A DNA stretch of 64,000 bases from Cyclaneusma minus. Its lineage: Eukaryota; Ascomycota; Leotiomycetes; Marthamycetales; Marthamycetaceae. The position numbers were made by a program, and so were the translations under genes. Below, one piece after another: positions 1-10,191 of the stretch (the first letter of the stretch is position 1; every line of letters begins with the position of its first letter). The notes under the pieces are model-generated. The model had not been told where the DNA came from. It saw only the letters and a list, made by a program, of their open reading frames with translations, and searched no databases. The stretch lies in the NCBI GenBank assembly GCA_037179335.1, contig JAKZHN010000016.1:804852-868851 (forward strand). The letters run 5' to 3'.

Positions 1-498
1 TTGCCACCGGTGGGTTGGCACAAGACGGTGGAGCAGCCGGCGCAGATGACGACGGTTTGTGCGTGCGAGAAGACGGTCGTGATGGTGAAGCAGCCGGGGC
101 ACTTGACATCCATGAAGAAGGATCGGGGAGCAGGCACGAGGGTCTGGGCGGAAAACGGGTCAGCACTTCGAGCACTCGCCGGTCAAGCCTGAATGGCAGA
201 GCGATGCCGACGTACCTTGAGCTTGTGCTTGCGGGCCTCGGCGGCCGGGGTGGGGTTGAGGAGATCAACAGCGAGAACCTGCGAGGCAGACGGGCGTTAG
301 CTTGTGTTCGTTCCCGCGCAAAAACGCCCAATTCATCGAGGGTCTGGATCCAGCAGCAGATCTCGGTCGCTGGCGACGATTTGCGCCTCGTTGCAGGCAG
401 AATTGATGGTCTGCGGCGTCCATTCGAGCCATCTTCGCCATCTTCGCCGTTCGCGGCGGCAGGTGTCGTGTGCACGGGCAAGAGGGATTCCTTACCAT
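1..498 (-). CDS. RPS27: 40S ribosomal protein eS27 (partial, 3' end outside window)
   Basis: Zinc-ribbon protein of the small ribosomal subunit. Exons on the minus strand are 498-496 (the ATG alone), 278-216 and 143 to beyond base 1. The introns are 495-279 (217 bp) and 215-144 (72 bp), both GT..AG. The translation runs V-L-A-V-D-L-L-N-P-T-P, then KHKLK, then TLVPAPRSFFMDVKCPGC and FTITTVFSHAQTVVICAGCS, and leaves the window at CQPTGG. The CPGC and CAGC pairs are the four zinc ligands of the eS27 family. The family is about 82 residues, so roughly 12 residues lie outside. A first exon consisting only of ATG followed by a longer intron is common for ribosomal protein genes. Identification is certain; the first exon rests on splice signals. 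Confidence 0.95.
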
Positions 499-1494
499 AT
501 TGGCGGTTTGTGATCGCGGAGCCTGTCTTGATGGGTTCTACGTGGCGTGATCGACGGGTCTTTCGTCGGGCTTGAGGTTGCGGAGACGTAGAGGGCGGCT
601 GTCGAGTCGTTGTCGATGGATCGAGGGCGACTGTGTGGGGGGGCGAGATGCAGCGCAGTCCAAAAAATCGAAAGCCCTAAGAGCCCTGAAGCGAGAAATT
701 CTTCGCTAGTGGTCAAACGTTCCGCCGTAGTCACGCGCCCGGGTCCGTGCGCCAGAGAGCTCGAAATGGAAAGAGTCGTCGAAGGAATTCGGCTCGATTC
801 CTGATTGTTGTCCCTATTTCTGATGGCTTGGATCATTGTCTAAAACTGAACTCGGCTTCTAGATCATCATTCTTGTAACCTTCTTCCACCAACTTTCCGT
901 TGACACATGCGCAGGTAGCGTTTGGAATGATCGGATCTTCCTGTGGCCACTGGGCTTCAGATGACTATCGCACCTCAATTGCAATAACTCGGAGTAGACC
1001 TACAATCCGAGTCATTATAACTTAACTACTGTCTCTAATAGTTTCTAGTAATAGCTGCTAGGACATCAGTACATGTATATCGATCCTTTTCTTAGAGCAC
1101 GGGCCTGGAATAGCTGTTAATGGTCACCATTGTTGAGGAACGGCTTCCTTCAACTGACTGGAGTGGACAGAGACTCGCATGTATGAAACTGTATATGTCT
1201 CCATTGACTGCTACTGGATGATTTCCTCCATTTTAGTTGTTCGGAGCTTTGCTGTCCGCCCGAAGTGTCTGTAGTCTCCAAGGTGATGATAGTAGTCTCT
1301 CCGGTAATGTTCCGGTTGGTCGTTTATCTTTTGCTGCTGCCTTTTGATTGAAGACCGTGTAAACCATATTTCTCCGCGCCTTCAACTCAGACATTTGACC
1401 CCAGAGTCTCTCAAATACCCACTCGAAAGCGTTGCAAGTGACATTGACGAGGCATCTTGCCAATTTCATATCCAACCTACCCCTCCTTCCAGTC
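499..1494. other. Intergenic, divergent promoters of RPS27 and the Plp2-like gene
   Basis: No convincing coding region. Short open frames here lack recognisable homology. A TACATGTA palindrome lies at 1070-1077. The region should hold the promoters of both flanking genes, which point away from it. Confidence 0.5.
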
Positions 1495-2328
1495 ATGGCA
1501 GCTCCCATGGATGAACGCATTAATGTGCCCATCGACGATCCCAATGCGGACACCGAGTGGTACTATCACTTTCTTTCCTAAATCTCCGTCTGCCATACTC
1601 ACAAAAGACCAAACAGGAACGACATCCTGCGAAAACACAAGATCATCCCTGAGAAGCCGCCATCCCCGACCCCGCAAATTGAAGAGGCCATCCTTCAAGC
1701 CCGCGCCCTCGCTCACGAGAACCGCCTAGAAGGCAAAGATCTCGACGAGCTCGATGAGCTGGAAGATGAAGAAGACGAAGCCTTCCTCGAGAAATACCGC
1801 CAGCAGCGCCTTAACGAGCTGAACTCACTGTCCAAGAAGGCTTTACACGGTACGGTGTACCCGGTATCGAAGCCCGACTATGCCCGAGAGATTACAGACG
1901 CCAGCAACACCAGCCCAGTCTTGTTGCTTCTTACGAGTACCTCGGAAATGAATGTGGAGAGCAGAGTGCTGGCAGAGCTGTGGCGTACGGCCGCGAGCGA
2001 GTACGGAGAGGTCAAATTTTGTGAGATGAGGGCGCAGATGGCAATTGAGGGCTATCCGGACAGGAATTGCCCGACGATTCTCATTTATCATAAGGGGGAT
2101 ATCGTGAAGCAGGTGGTCACACTAGCAATGATGGGGGGCGTGAGAGTTGGCATGAAGGAAATCGATGCATTGCTGATCGAGGTGGACGCTATCAAGCCCA
2201 ACGATATGAGGGTAATGCGGAGGATGAGAGCCGCCGAAGAGGCAGAGGAGGAAGGGAAGCCTAGGGGTGGCATACGAGGTACAGCAAAACAGGCCAAGGT
2301 CGAGGAAGATGACGATGACTGGGACTGA
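1495..2328 (+). CDS. PLP2: Phosducin-like protein, Plp2/PDCL3 type
   Basis: Predicted cytosolic co-chaperone that helps the CCT chaperonin fold actin and tubulin (family knowledge). Exons are 1495-1559 and 1617-2328, joined across a 57-bp intron, giving 258 residues. The acidic helical N-terminus (DELDELEDEEDEAFLEKYRQ) is followed by a thioredoxin-like fold at about residues 95-215. The hallmark is the phrase EGYPDRNCPTILIYHKGDI. The usual thioredoxin CxxC is absent, as expected for phosducins. The C-terminus is charged and ends in EEDDDDWD, resembling the acidic tails of CCT cofactors. CCT1 lies 36 kb downstream, so there is functional but not positional linkage. The start fits the MAAPMDERINVPIDDPN opening, and the splice restores the W-N-D frame. 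Confidence 0.88.
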
Positions 2329-2455
2329 GAGAGCCTTCGGCCTTAGGTGTTCATTGCGGAGAAGCTGGAAGTTCTTTAAGGATCTGGAAACAATCCATGA
2401 AAAGCTGGGCCGCTATTCGGGTATCTTCGGGTATCACTAACTAAACAAGAGCTTC

Positions 2456-4061
2456 TTACTGAGATGCCTCCTCCGTTCCCTCATCAGATAGCTTCGTAGG
2501 CCCACACGACCACGAGCACCCGCGCCTCATCAGTGGCACCAATGCCTCCCGCCGGGTCTCTATGTGCCTCAGGGGCGACGCAGCTCTTCCTAAGCCTCTT
2601 TTCTCTGGGACTTTCTCAATCTCCCACCACTCTATCCACTCCGTTCGGGGAAGAACAAATTGTTGCTTGCACACCGTGCAGCTTCGTCCTCCTGCACCCC
2701 TGACCTCATCTGCAAGCTCCAACAGGCTTACTAGATGTTCTGGATAGTCTTCCGCACACCATTTGATCATGCGAGGCAGTTCTGACTGCCGGGAACATTC
2801 TCGCAGAACCGACTCTACCAGAGATGGTACTCGAGACTCGTGACGACCTCTTCCGAGTGGTGGTATTGGGATATCATTGGGGGACGATATCGGAATTTTT
2901 GTTGAATGGGAAGGAGAAACGTTGGTACCTTGAGGTTTTTCATGAGGAAACTCGGGACCCTTTAATAAACGGCCATCAATACCGAAATACCTCACAGGTG
3001 ACCTGTAGTGATATTGCAGATTCCACTCAGGCCGCCAGGGTTTTTGCTTTAGTCGTATGCTGTTTTCAACCGAATGAGGTTTGAACTTCCTTCCCAATCC
3101 AACACTTATCGATTGTTCCGCCGTGGGAATGTTCGCGTCGCTCGTAGGCTCTTCGGGCTCATAAAATGGGTTTGGGTGCATCGTAAGATGATGCAGGCGT
3201 CCAGCATCTGAGAAGAGATCGAGCAGCTCATATGGCAGGAAACGGAGCCGGTTATACGCAACATTCATCTCGACTAATTCGCGGAGATTGTTAATAGCTG
3301 GCGGAAGCTCTTGAAGTTTGTTATTGCGCAAACTTAAGACATTCAAATTTTCAAGCTTGAATAGCTCGCCGGGCAGATCTCGTAAGGCGTTCTGGGAGAG
3401 AAAGATTTTGAGTGCGGGCGTAAAGGGATGGAATAAGTCTCCTTCGGCGTCTATAGGCACGACTTTCGAAAAGGACGCCAAGGGTCGAATGGTTGCGTCT
3501 GAGAGATGATCGAGTCCTCTCGCGCTATTAGGGAATTAGCAAACACAATTTCGCAAATCGGGCACAGAAATAAACATACGAAATATCAATTATCTCTTCG
3601 CCAGTTTCCAAGCAGAGCTCAATTTTTTGTTGCGCAAGCTCTTCCCGTGTTGGATTTGGCCGGGTTTCCGAGAGAAAGCTTCTCAGGAGAGGCTTGTTCT
3701 GGGGTATCTTAATCGGGGATGGCGGATCCTGGGATTCAAAGGATTCGCTGATATCCGTTCCATCACTACCCATGAAAACACCGCTGTCCAGTTGCCTTAC
3801 GAGCTTCCTCCTCCCTTTTTGCGAAGTCGCAGTCGTGGATGCATCGTCAGCGGGTTCTTGTCTGAACCAAGGACCGCGATACCTCTTCTTCTGGCGTCCA
3901 GACGTGTAATTATCGGCGGAAGGATCATCGTCACTCGAGAAGATAGGATCACTCGAGAAGGCTGGCGGTGACGATGATCCCAGGCGGGCTCGTTTTCGCA
4001 AAGGTAGAGGCTCGGGGATGGATTCAAGGGCCAAACGCGGCAATGACGGTTCGTCCGACAT
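2456..4061 (-). CDS. Leucine-rich-repeat protein with cysteine-pair C-terminus, unknown function
   Basis: Exons on the minus strand are 4061-3580 and 3524-2456 with a 55-bp intron, giving 516 residues. Residues 1-150 are low-complexity, rich in Ser/Asp/Arg, with a basic stretch (LRKRARLG) that could serve as a nuclear signal. Residues about 160-270 form three to four leucine-rich repeats (NALRDLPGELFKLENLNVL, then NNKLQELPPAINNLRELVEM). The C-terminal part has C443-x2-C446 and C497-x3-C501, which could bind zinc. The family looks conserved in filamentous fungi, but I do not recognise a named member. The splice phase is supported because the frame continues smoothly into ARGLDHLSDATIRPL, a typical first LRR strand. 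The 3' end faces the Plp2-like gene, leaving 127 bp between stop codons. Confidence 0.78.
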
Positions 4062-5319
4062 GGCGATAGTAGAGAAATTCCACCAATTGGCCGCGTAGTG
4101 GTGAAATAAGCATAAAAGATGTCCCTATGATTTTTTGATTGAGGCCAGCAGAGAGAAGGTGCCGTTCAATGGACAAAATCAGGAGCGGACTCGGGGATGG
4201 GGGGTCGCGTAGGATTGACGCGTTTATATAATAAGCACAGATTACCTACCGCCCCGCAGGAGAACGTGCGTCCATATGTAGATTTGAGCCGCTGCCGGAG
4301 CCAGGGCTTGATCCGAGCTTTCTATCTTTTCAAGTCAAGTTCAGAAACTACATACCTCAATACTAGGTACGCATTACACCAACAACCACCGCTCTCTGTC
4401 CGTCACTGGCTTGCCTATTTCGCTTGCCCAATTATATAGTGCAGATTTGCTCTGTGTGCGAGACGTCATTGGGCAACAACAAGTCCTTACACAAGCGACT
4501 ACACGAGCGACTACATGACCCGACGCCGTACTGAATTGACAAAAGCCATCAGGTATTCATCTCTGCTCTGACAACACTTCCTGGTCGCTGCTGATGGCCC
4601 CTTCGACTCAGAGGAGAAACTGCCAGATACGGAATGGAGATAAATACATTCGGGGAAGGGCTTTGGGGACGAAGGGGATGAAGGGTACCTGGTTTGTTAG
4701 TATGGATCAAAGCAAGCCTGCGTACCTAGCTGCGTAGCGAAGATTAGTGTCTATTTGCTTCATCCTTTTCTGTCAGAGTAAAATTGTTATGTCTTGTTAT
4801 TCTGGTTCAAATAAGGTCCGGAAGTGCCCACGGAGAAGACTTGTTTGTATTGTCACTGGCATCAAGTTTGCGGGGCTCATTTGTCAAACTATCCCTTGCT
4901 CAGGAACCGAATGTGGTATATGAGCTGAAGTCGCTTGAATACTGTGCCGTGGGAGTAGTAACGGCGGTCTGTTGCAAGGAGCGTATGAGCTGAACCGCCC
5001 GTTTTCTGTATGGCCTAGGCCCTGATCTGAGTAGGTACCTCAAGTTGAAAGAGCAGGACTGGGACTCAGTGAAGCGGCAAGACTATGGCCTGCTGCTGGC
5101 ATCTTGTGGCCTTTAAGTGATGCACTAGTGCCCCTGAGCTTGTTGACACCGAAGCTCACCTTGCTTAGTCGGCGACGACGCTCCTCTGAAAAACAGCACC
5201 TCTCGGCCGTCCAAACAGCAAGCTCCGGTCTCGTATTATCACCATCATACGATGCCATACTGAGCCTCGGCTACTCGCTCCTTGTCCTTTGGAATTGTTT
5301 TCTTCGCTGTTCAAACACA
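4062..5319. other. Intergenic, no gene seen
   Basis: About 1.26 kb between two divergent genes. Open frames are short and unlike any family. The last few hundred bases probably form the promoter and 5' leader of the disordered-protein gene downstream. An in-frame ATG at 5104 extends that gene but encodes a leader-like segment, so it is treated as untranslated. Confidence 0.5.
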
Positions 5320-8301
5320 ATGACCTCGCAACAGTTGGCAGAATCAAACTCCAGGACAGGCAAGGGTAAGAATTGCCCAAGAATTGCCCCAAACCCACTC
5401 CCCTTCGCAGCTTCCCTTGATTCTAACAAAGGCTCAGCCGGGTATCACGACAAAGTTCGGCCGTCCTCTGCGTACAAGCACATCCAGACGATTGCTGCGC
5501 CAGCTCCCCAGCCGGGCAGACGAGAGCCACAGGGACCAGTGTTTACACACCAGTCGCTACAGAGCGAGGTCGACGCGAACCAGCTGCGAGCTGGATCGCG
5601 AGCGGCGTCCAAAGTAAGAGATCCGGGCGACAAAGGCCCAACTTTTGCTGGCGTAGTGAGTGCAGCCGTCATGGCAGCGCCAGCCAGGCAGCCCACCGAG
5701 CCGCCGCGGGCACCGAAACGGCGCTTGGGAGGGGTCACGGCTGCGTTCATTCAGAACCTGGCAAAACAGGAAGCAGCGCTGGGCGGACATGCAGCTGCCT
5801 CTGCTCCCGCTCCTGCCTCTGCTCCTGCTCCTGCCGCTGCTCCCGCTCCTGCTGCTGCTGAGGCTCCTACGTTCGGTCATCCTAAGATTAATAACCCGAA
5901 GCCAAAACGCTCGAAAAAATGGTTAAATGCGGACCATTTACTCGCCGATGACAACACTCCCATCCCCGTTTCCCCTCCCGCCCAGGCCAGTGCAGCTTCT
6001 GTAGCCAATTCTGTTGGTCCAGAGCCTGAAAGTACAAGCAGCCATTCTCCTGTTCTCAAGACGCCGACACAGGCTACCTTTGGCCTCGACCATTCTCCTG
6101 TACAGGACTCGACACTTCAGCACGAAGAATTGACTCCGTCCGCTGCTGCCGAGACCGCCTTCGCTCCGCCACACTCCGAGCCCGGCCACGAGGACCTCCA
6201 GCAGATCATGGATCGTATCAGCTCCTCCTTCGTCCGCCAGGAGGACCAGAACATGGCTCGCCTGGACGACCCTTTCGATACAGAGGACTGGGACCCGGAT
6301 CTCCCTTCTACCAGAAACCCGGCCCATGATTCGCCCGAGCAGATGACTATTCCACCCGAGCCTCTCTCTTACACTACTGTAGGATCTCTTGTCAAATCCA
6401 ACGACACTCCGCACTTCACTGCCCCTGTTCGTATCCAGCGCGAAGGCGCCGGCAGAAGGCCACCGCTGCCCATGATCTCAAGCCGTGGCCAGGATATGCC
6501 CGCCCTCTTACGCGCGTCCGCGTTGCAGGCCCATCAGCAGGTCAACCCACTCTTTGCTGCTCCCTCGTCGTCTCAGAGCACTGCTTCTTATGATTCAGAA
6601 AGTACAGCCGCGCCAAAGCCCTATTCTGATATGGTTCAACATCAAGATCAAGTGCTGCGCAGTCTCGAGGACTCCAAGTTGCAGTACAACGAACACCACG
6701 ACAAGATGCTACGAAGCCTAGGTGTGTCCATACCGCAGCAACGCAATCCAAATGTCCCGTCGCCTGCAAGCAACGCCCCAATCAGACCTCCTGGGCTTCC
6801 AATCAATGAACCCGCTGCTCATGAGACTTATTTAGGCAACTTTGCCCAGTCCTCACAGATGTCACAAGTCGACCAAGCCGTGCAAGCTAAGAAAGAGAAC
6901 AACACTGGCTCTGTGAATCCTCAAGGAGCTCTTGCAAGCATGGGCAACTTCCAGACGATCCAGCGCTTAGCCGCCTATGAAAATCCAAACCAAGCACATG
7001 CCAAGAATATGCTTGCTGAATATTCAGCGAACAGAGTTTCCAAACTCCATGATGCTGGAAGACAAGCATTTGGTGGTGCAGTGGAGCGGCCATACCAACA
7101 TATGGGAGTAATGAACCAGCATCGGGGCAAGGATATGATTACGACCCTTGATGGTAGCGAAGCAGATGGAAGCAATACGGGCTCTTTGGATCTGGGTTTC
7201 TCGATGCCCACAAGTAGAGGCTCTAGGTCAGAAAACTCTGCACCAAACCCACTGTATCTCCCCCAGGCCAATACGACTGGCATGAGGGCTTCTGAGATTA
7301 CCCACTCGAGTTACCTCCCCAGTTCGGGTCAATTCAACAGGTCTCAAGCCCAGATACAGACCCAGGCGCCCATACAAAACCGCTTACTACCATCACGCCC
7401 GGGTGTCCCCCAACCACTCATGGCCGGACCCCCAGGCCAGAGGCAGAGGGGTTCAGCAGGTAGTAGACCTGATCTCACCCGTTTACACTCGTGGGGACCT
7501 TCCGGTTCGAGCACGGCTGGCAGTCTACAATTCTCGGCAGTCCCTAGTGCTCCTGGAGCTCGAGCCCAGACTCAAGACGCTGCTTGGCCAAAATCACCTG
7601 CTCCTGCTCCCAGGTTCGCAGCTGAATCTAATATTATCGATACACTTCCACCCGACCGGGTTACCCAGTACTATCTGAATGGCTTCCCGACCGACATGAC
7701 TGGTCGTTGGAAACCTGTCAACACTTTGCCTCACCCAACACTTCCAGGCTCGCAGAACGTTCCCGGTGCCTCGTTTGACCGAACGGCAGATTCGAATGAA
7801 TCAAAGTTCCGCGGTTGGTTCTACGGTGGTGTACGGAACGCAGACAAGACTATCGATGATCACATCCAGGACATGGAAGAGAGACAGAATGCGCGACTCA
7901 GCGGTGTTCTCTATGAGCCTAAGCAGCCAATGGATCAAGGAAGCTCGCCTCCTCTGACTATGGAACAGCTCAATGCTATGACGACCGAACAATGTATCGA
8001 ACCGCTCATGTCAAGCCTCTTCGGCACTCTGCTCGCGTACACAGAGCAAGGCGATGGACCCGACAACCGACGTGCACTGAGCAGGTTCACTCCTGCGCCA
8101 GCGTGGGCCGTTGACAAAAGCGAAGAAGGAAACAAAAGCTTCTTTGGCGAGGATTGGGGACCGGCGCCAAAGCGACTCGCACGTGACTCGCGCTATCAGC
8201 CTGGTTTCCACAATCCGAGCTCGACTCTCTGGGAGGCCGAGGAAAGGACGCAGCAAGGAAGGCATGGTTTCCAGCACAGGGCCTTAGAGCGGAGGTACTA
8301 G
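5320..8301 (+). CDS. Large disordered fungal protein with conserved C-terminal region, unknown function
   Basis: Proposed exons are 5320-5365 and 5438-8301, giving 969 residues. The 72-bp intron has GTAAGA, a TTCTAAC branch site and a CTCAG acceptor. It is a multiple of three, so an unspliced reading stays open. Most of the protein is Pro/Ser/Gln/Ala-rich and probably unstructured, including an Ala-Pro tract near residues 130-155. The last 200 residues look more ordered (YYLNGFPTDMTGRWKPVNTLP, then FRGWFYGGVRNADKTIDDHI), which is where homology should be sought. No catalytic motif is visible. An upstream in-frame ATG at 5104 adds 72 residues that read like leader sequence. Confidence 0.7.
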   Translation: MTSQQLAESNSRTGKGKNCPRIAPNPLPFAASLDSNKGSAGYHDKVRPSSAYKHIQTIAAPAPQPGRREPQGPVFTHQSLQSEVDANQLRAGSRAASKVRDPGDKGPTFAGVVSAAVMAAPARQPTEPPRAPKRRLGGVTAAFIQNLAKQEAALGGHAAASAPAPASAPAPAAAPAPAAAEAPTFGHPKINNPKPKRSKKWLNADHLLADDNTPIPVSPPAQASAASVANSVGPEPESTSSHSPVLKTPTQATFGLDHSPVQDSTLQHEELTPSAAAETAFAPPHSEPGHEDLQQIMDRISSSFVRQEDQNMARLDDPFDTEDWDPDLPSTRNPAHDSPEQMTIPPEPLSYTTVGSLVKSNDTPHFTAPVRIQREGAGRRPPLPMISSRGQDMPALLRASALQAHQQVNPLFAAPSSSQSTASYDSESTAAPKPYSDMVQHQDQVLRSLEDSKLQYNEHHDKMLRSLGVSIPQQRNPNVPSPASNAPIRPPGLPINEPAAHETYLGNFAQSSQMSQVDQAVQAKKENNTGSVNPQGALASMGNFQTIQRLAAYENPNQAHAKNMLAEYSANRVSKLHDAGRQAFGGAVERPYQHMGVMNQHRGKDMITTLDGSEADGSNTGSLDLGFSMPTSRGSRSENSAPNPLYLPQANTTGMRASEITHSSYLPSSGQFNRSQAQIQTQAPIQNRLLPSRPGVPQPLMAGPPGQRQRGSAGSRPDLTRLHSWGPSGSSTAGSLQFSAVPSAPGARAQTQDAAWPKSPAPAPRFAAESNIIDTLPPDRVTQYYLNGFPTDMTGRWKPVNTLPHPTLPGSQNVPGASFDRTADSNESKFRGWFYGGVRNADKTIDDHIQDMEERQNARLSGVLYEPKQPMDQGSSPPLTMEQLNAMTTEQCIEPLMSSLFGTLLAYTEQGDGPDNRRALSRFTPAPAWAVDKSEEGNKSFFGEDWGPAPKRLARDSRYQPGFHNPSSTLWEAEERTQQGRHGFQHRALERRY
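5791..5863 (+). repeat. GCTCCT-type hexanucleotide tract coding Ala-Pro
   Basis: An imperfect run of gct/cct/gcc codons encodes about 12 Ala-Pro or Ala-Ser-Ala-Pro units inside the disordered protein. Such tracts change length easily by slippage. It stays in frame. Confidence 0.7.
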
Positions 8302-9369
8302 TCTATCCCACCGCATGCTGTCGCGCTTACGGCTAGGTGGCCAATTGCTCAGCAGTCTCAACAGGAGGGGCTAGACGATATCTGTCTAGACCTGCTGGTA
8401 TCGCTCGCTGAAGCATGCCCCCCGTCATAATTCACTAATAGAGCCTCGCCGACTGAACGACAAACAAGATCACATATCCATTGAGGGGAAGACGAAAACA
8501 AGACTGTATGAGAACAGCATCCAAGATTCCTGGGTGTAAAATCATCTGACTGGCGGTCTTTGTTTTGGCCGCGGCGTTCTCGTCTTAGGGTTGCGGCATC
8601 TTGTTGATACCTCTTCTTGCTGGACCGCATGCGAAATTGGCGTTGGAGATGTATGCCCTTTCTTTTGCGCTCCTGTTGCTGCTTCTCAACGTATTTGATT
8701 TCTTTCCTATCTTCCGCTCTGCGAGAATGGACGGTGGCGTTGGGTGGCTACTTGGCTCGCACTCCGTTTGCTGGGAAGTAGGGAGGAAGCGTATGCCATG
8801 AGGCAAAGATGTTCGGTTAAGGATGTATCATACCGTATGAATTGGACACTCAAGCTACCTGTCCTAGCATGAATTGTGACTCGAAGTGGGTGGATCCGTT
8901 CTGTAGATCCGTAAATTTGTAAAGTCGCCCTTAAGTAGCCGAAAGATTCATCGGACAAGGTCCCAGAACTTGGAATTTGAAGCGACCATACTATACTCAC
9001 TCACCAGGAGGACCAGGAGAATATATGTTATTCATGGGGTATATTGTGAAACGACTGGGTATCTTTAGCCTAATTAGGAGTCTCCTAGACTCCTACCCGA
9101 GACGCCGTGACTGACCAATCACTAGTAGAAAAGCGACTGCAATGCCTATATTCGTGAAGAATCCAGAGATGGGAGAGAAAGAGCCGCCAGCCCGAGAGCC
9201 CCTGCAGTTATCATCCGAAAGCCCCGAGTCCAAGATAAGTCCCAACCGTCAAATCGTATCTCACCTTCTTCGAATCGTCACAAGGGCGTATAACCTGCCT
9301 CGCGTTTGGCCATCCATACCATGCCACTAAGGCTCTCAGAGACATACTCTCATAACAGGGGGAGCGTGC
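8302..9369. other. Intergenic between convergent genes, nothing recognised
   Basis: About 1.07 kb between the stop codons of converging genes. It should contain two 3' UTRs. I see no conserved frame, RNA gene or transposon end. A small inverted motif (aggagtctcctagactcct) lies near 9076-9094. Confidence 0.45.
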
Positions 9370-10191
9370 CTATCTTCTCCGCCTCGCATCTATTTCTTCG
9401 ACAACCTTCAACAACTTCTCCGCTGCTTTCCTCTCACCCTTCTCCATTCCACCGTTGAAAAATTTCGGCAACACCCTCTCCGCATTCGCATGATCAGCCG
9501 CAAAGCCAACCTTGACATCCCGACCCAGCCTGTCTCTACTAATCTTCACAGCCTCTTCAAGCATTTCCGTGCCGACTCCTTTCCCCCTAAACCGCAAGCG
9601 TACAGTCCAAGCTCTGATCAGGCCCGAACCGCCGCGCCCGTTGCTCCCGTTCGAGCCCTTCCGGCGAGAAGTACCCTTACTTGACTTTGACGAAGACATG
9701 ACGGGCTGAAGACGAAGGACTAAAGCTCCTATGATTTCTTCGCCGAATTTGCTCATAATCACGGTATCTTGGACAGACGAGTCCGGCGGGTCGAGGAAGG
9801 CAAAATGAATGGATTCGGCCTGCGATAGGTAGGGAGAAGTGGCATAGCGGACAGCTGACAGAAGAGCCATAGTGAGCCCCAAGATGGTAGATATTAGGAG
9901 ACCGGCGCCGAGTTCGCTAGTGTACAAAAACTTGTAGATTATGCCGATTAGAGCGACATAGACGGCGATAGATGTAGGGTGGAAAATGGCGGCACGGGAA
10001 GAGGTTTGCCGCTGTTGGGCAATGGAATCGGCAATGAGCTTCAGGGCTTTGGTCTGTTCTTCCTCGCTCGTGGTGATGTAGGTAGTAAGTGGTGGAATGC
10101 CGCTCAAGGGAGCGTCGAGGTTCGTGGAAGCAGTCTCGGAGGGGCTGGAGAGAGCCTGAAAGGCCGGAGGAGTGGAGAGATTGGTCGACAT
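9370..10191 (-). CDS. Membrane-anchored GNAT-like N-acetyltransferase
   Basis: Single exon, 273 residues. Residues 1-70 are polar. Two hydrophobic helices follow at about 73-90 and 95-116, separated by only a few residues, so they should form a hairpin that leaves both ends on the same side. A GNAT-type fold follows, with its acetyl-CoA loop RFRGKGVG at about 200-207 matching R/Q-x-x-G-x-G/A, preceded by strand IRAWTVRLRF. A 30-residue Ser/Gly/Lys insert (about 166-190) interrupts the fold between the central strands. The arrangement resembles the NAT8/camello membrane acetyltransferases, but the substrate cannot be told from sequence. Confidence 0.75.
   Translation of the reverse strand: MSTNLSTPPAFQALSSPSETASTNLDAPLSGIPPLTTYITTSEEEQTKALKLIADSIAQQRQTSSRAAIFHPTSIAVYVALIGIIYKFLYTSELGAGLLISTILGLTMALLSAVRYATSPYLSQAESIHFAFLDPPDSSVQDTVIMSKFGEEIIGALVLRLQPVMSSSKSSKGTSRRKGSNGSNGRGGSGLIRAWTVRLRFRGKGVGTEMLEEAVKISRDRLGRDVKVGFAADHANAERVLPKFFNGGMEKGERKAAEKLLKVVEEIDARRRR

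Noticed and set aside
4784..4993. tRNA-like box word ggttcaaat
   Set aside because: No matching A box or foldable cloverleaf around it.
5104..5319. N-terminal extension of the disordered protein from the upstream ATG
   Set aside because: The segment has a different composition, resembles untranslated leader, and the later ATG at 5320 leads directly into the disordered region.
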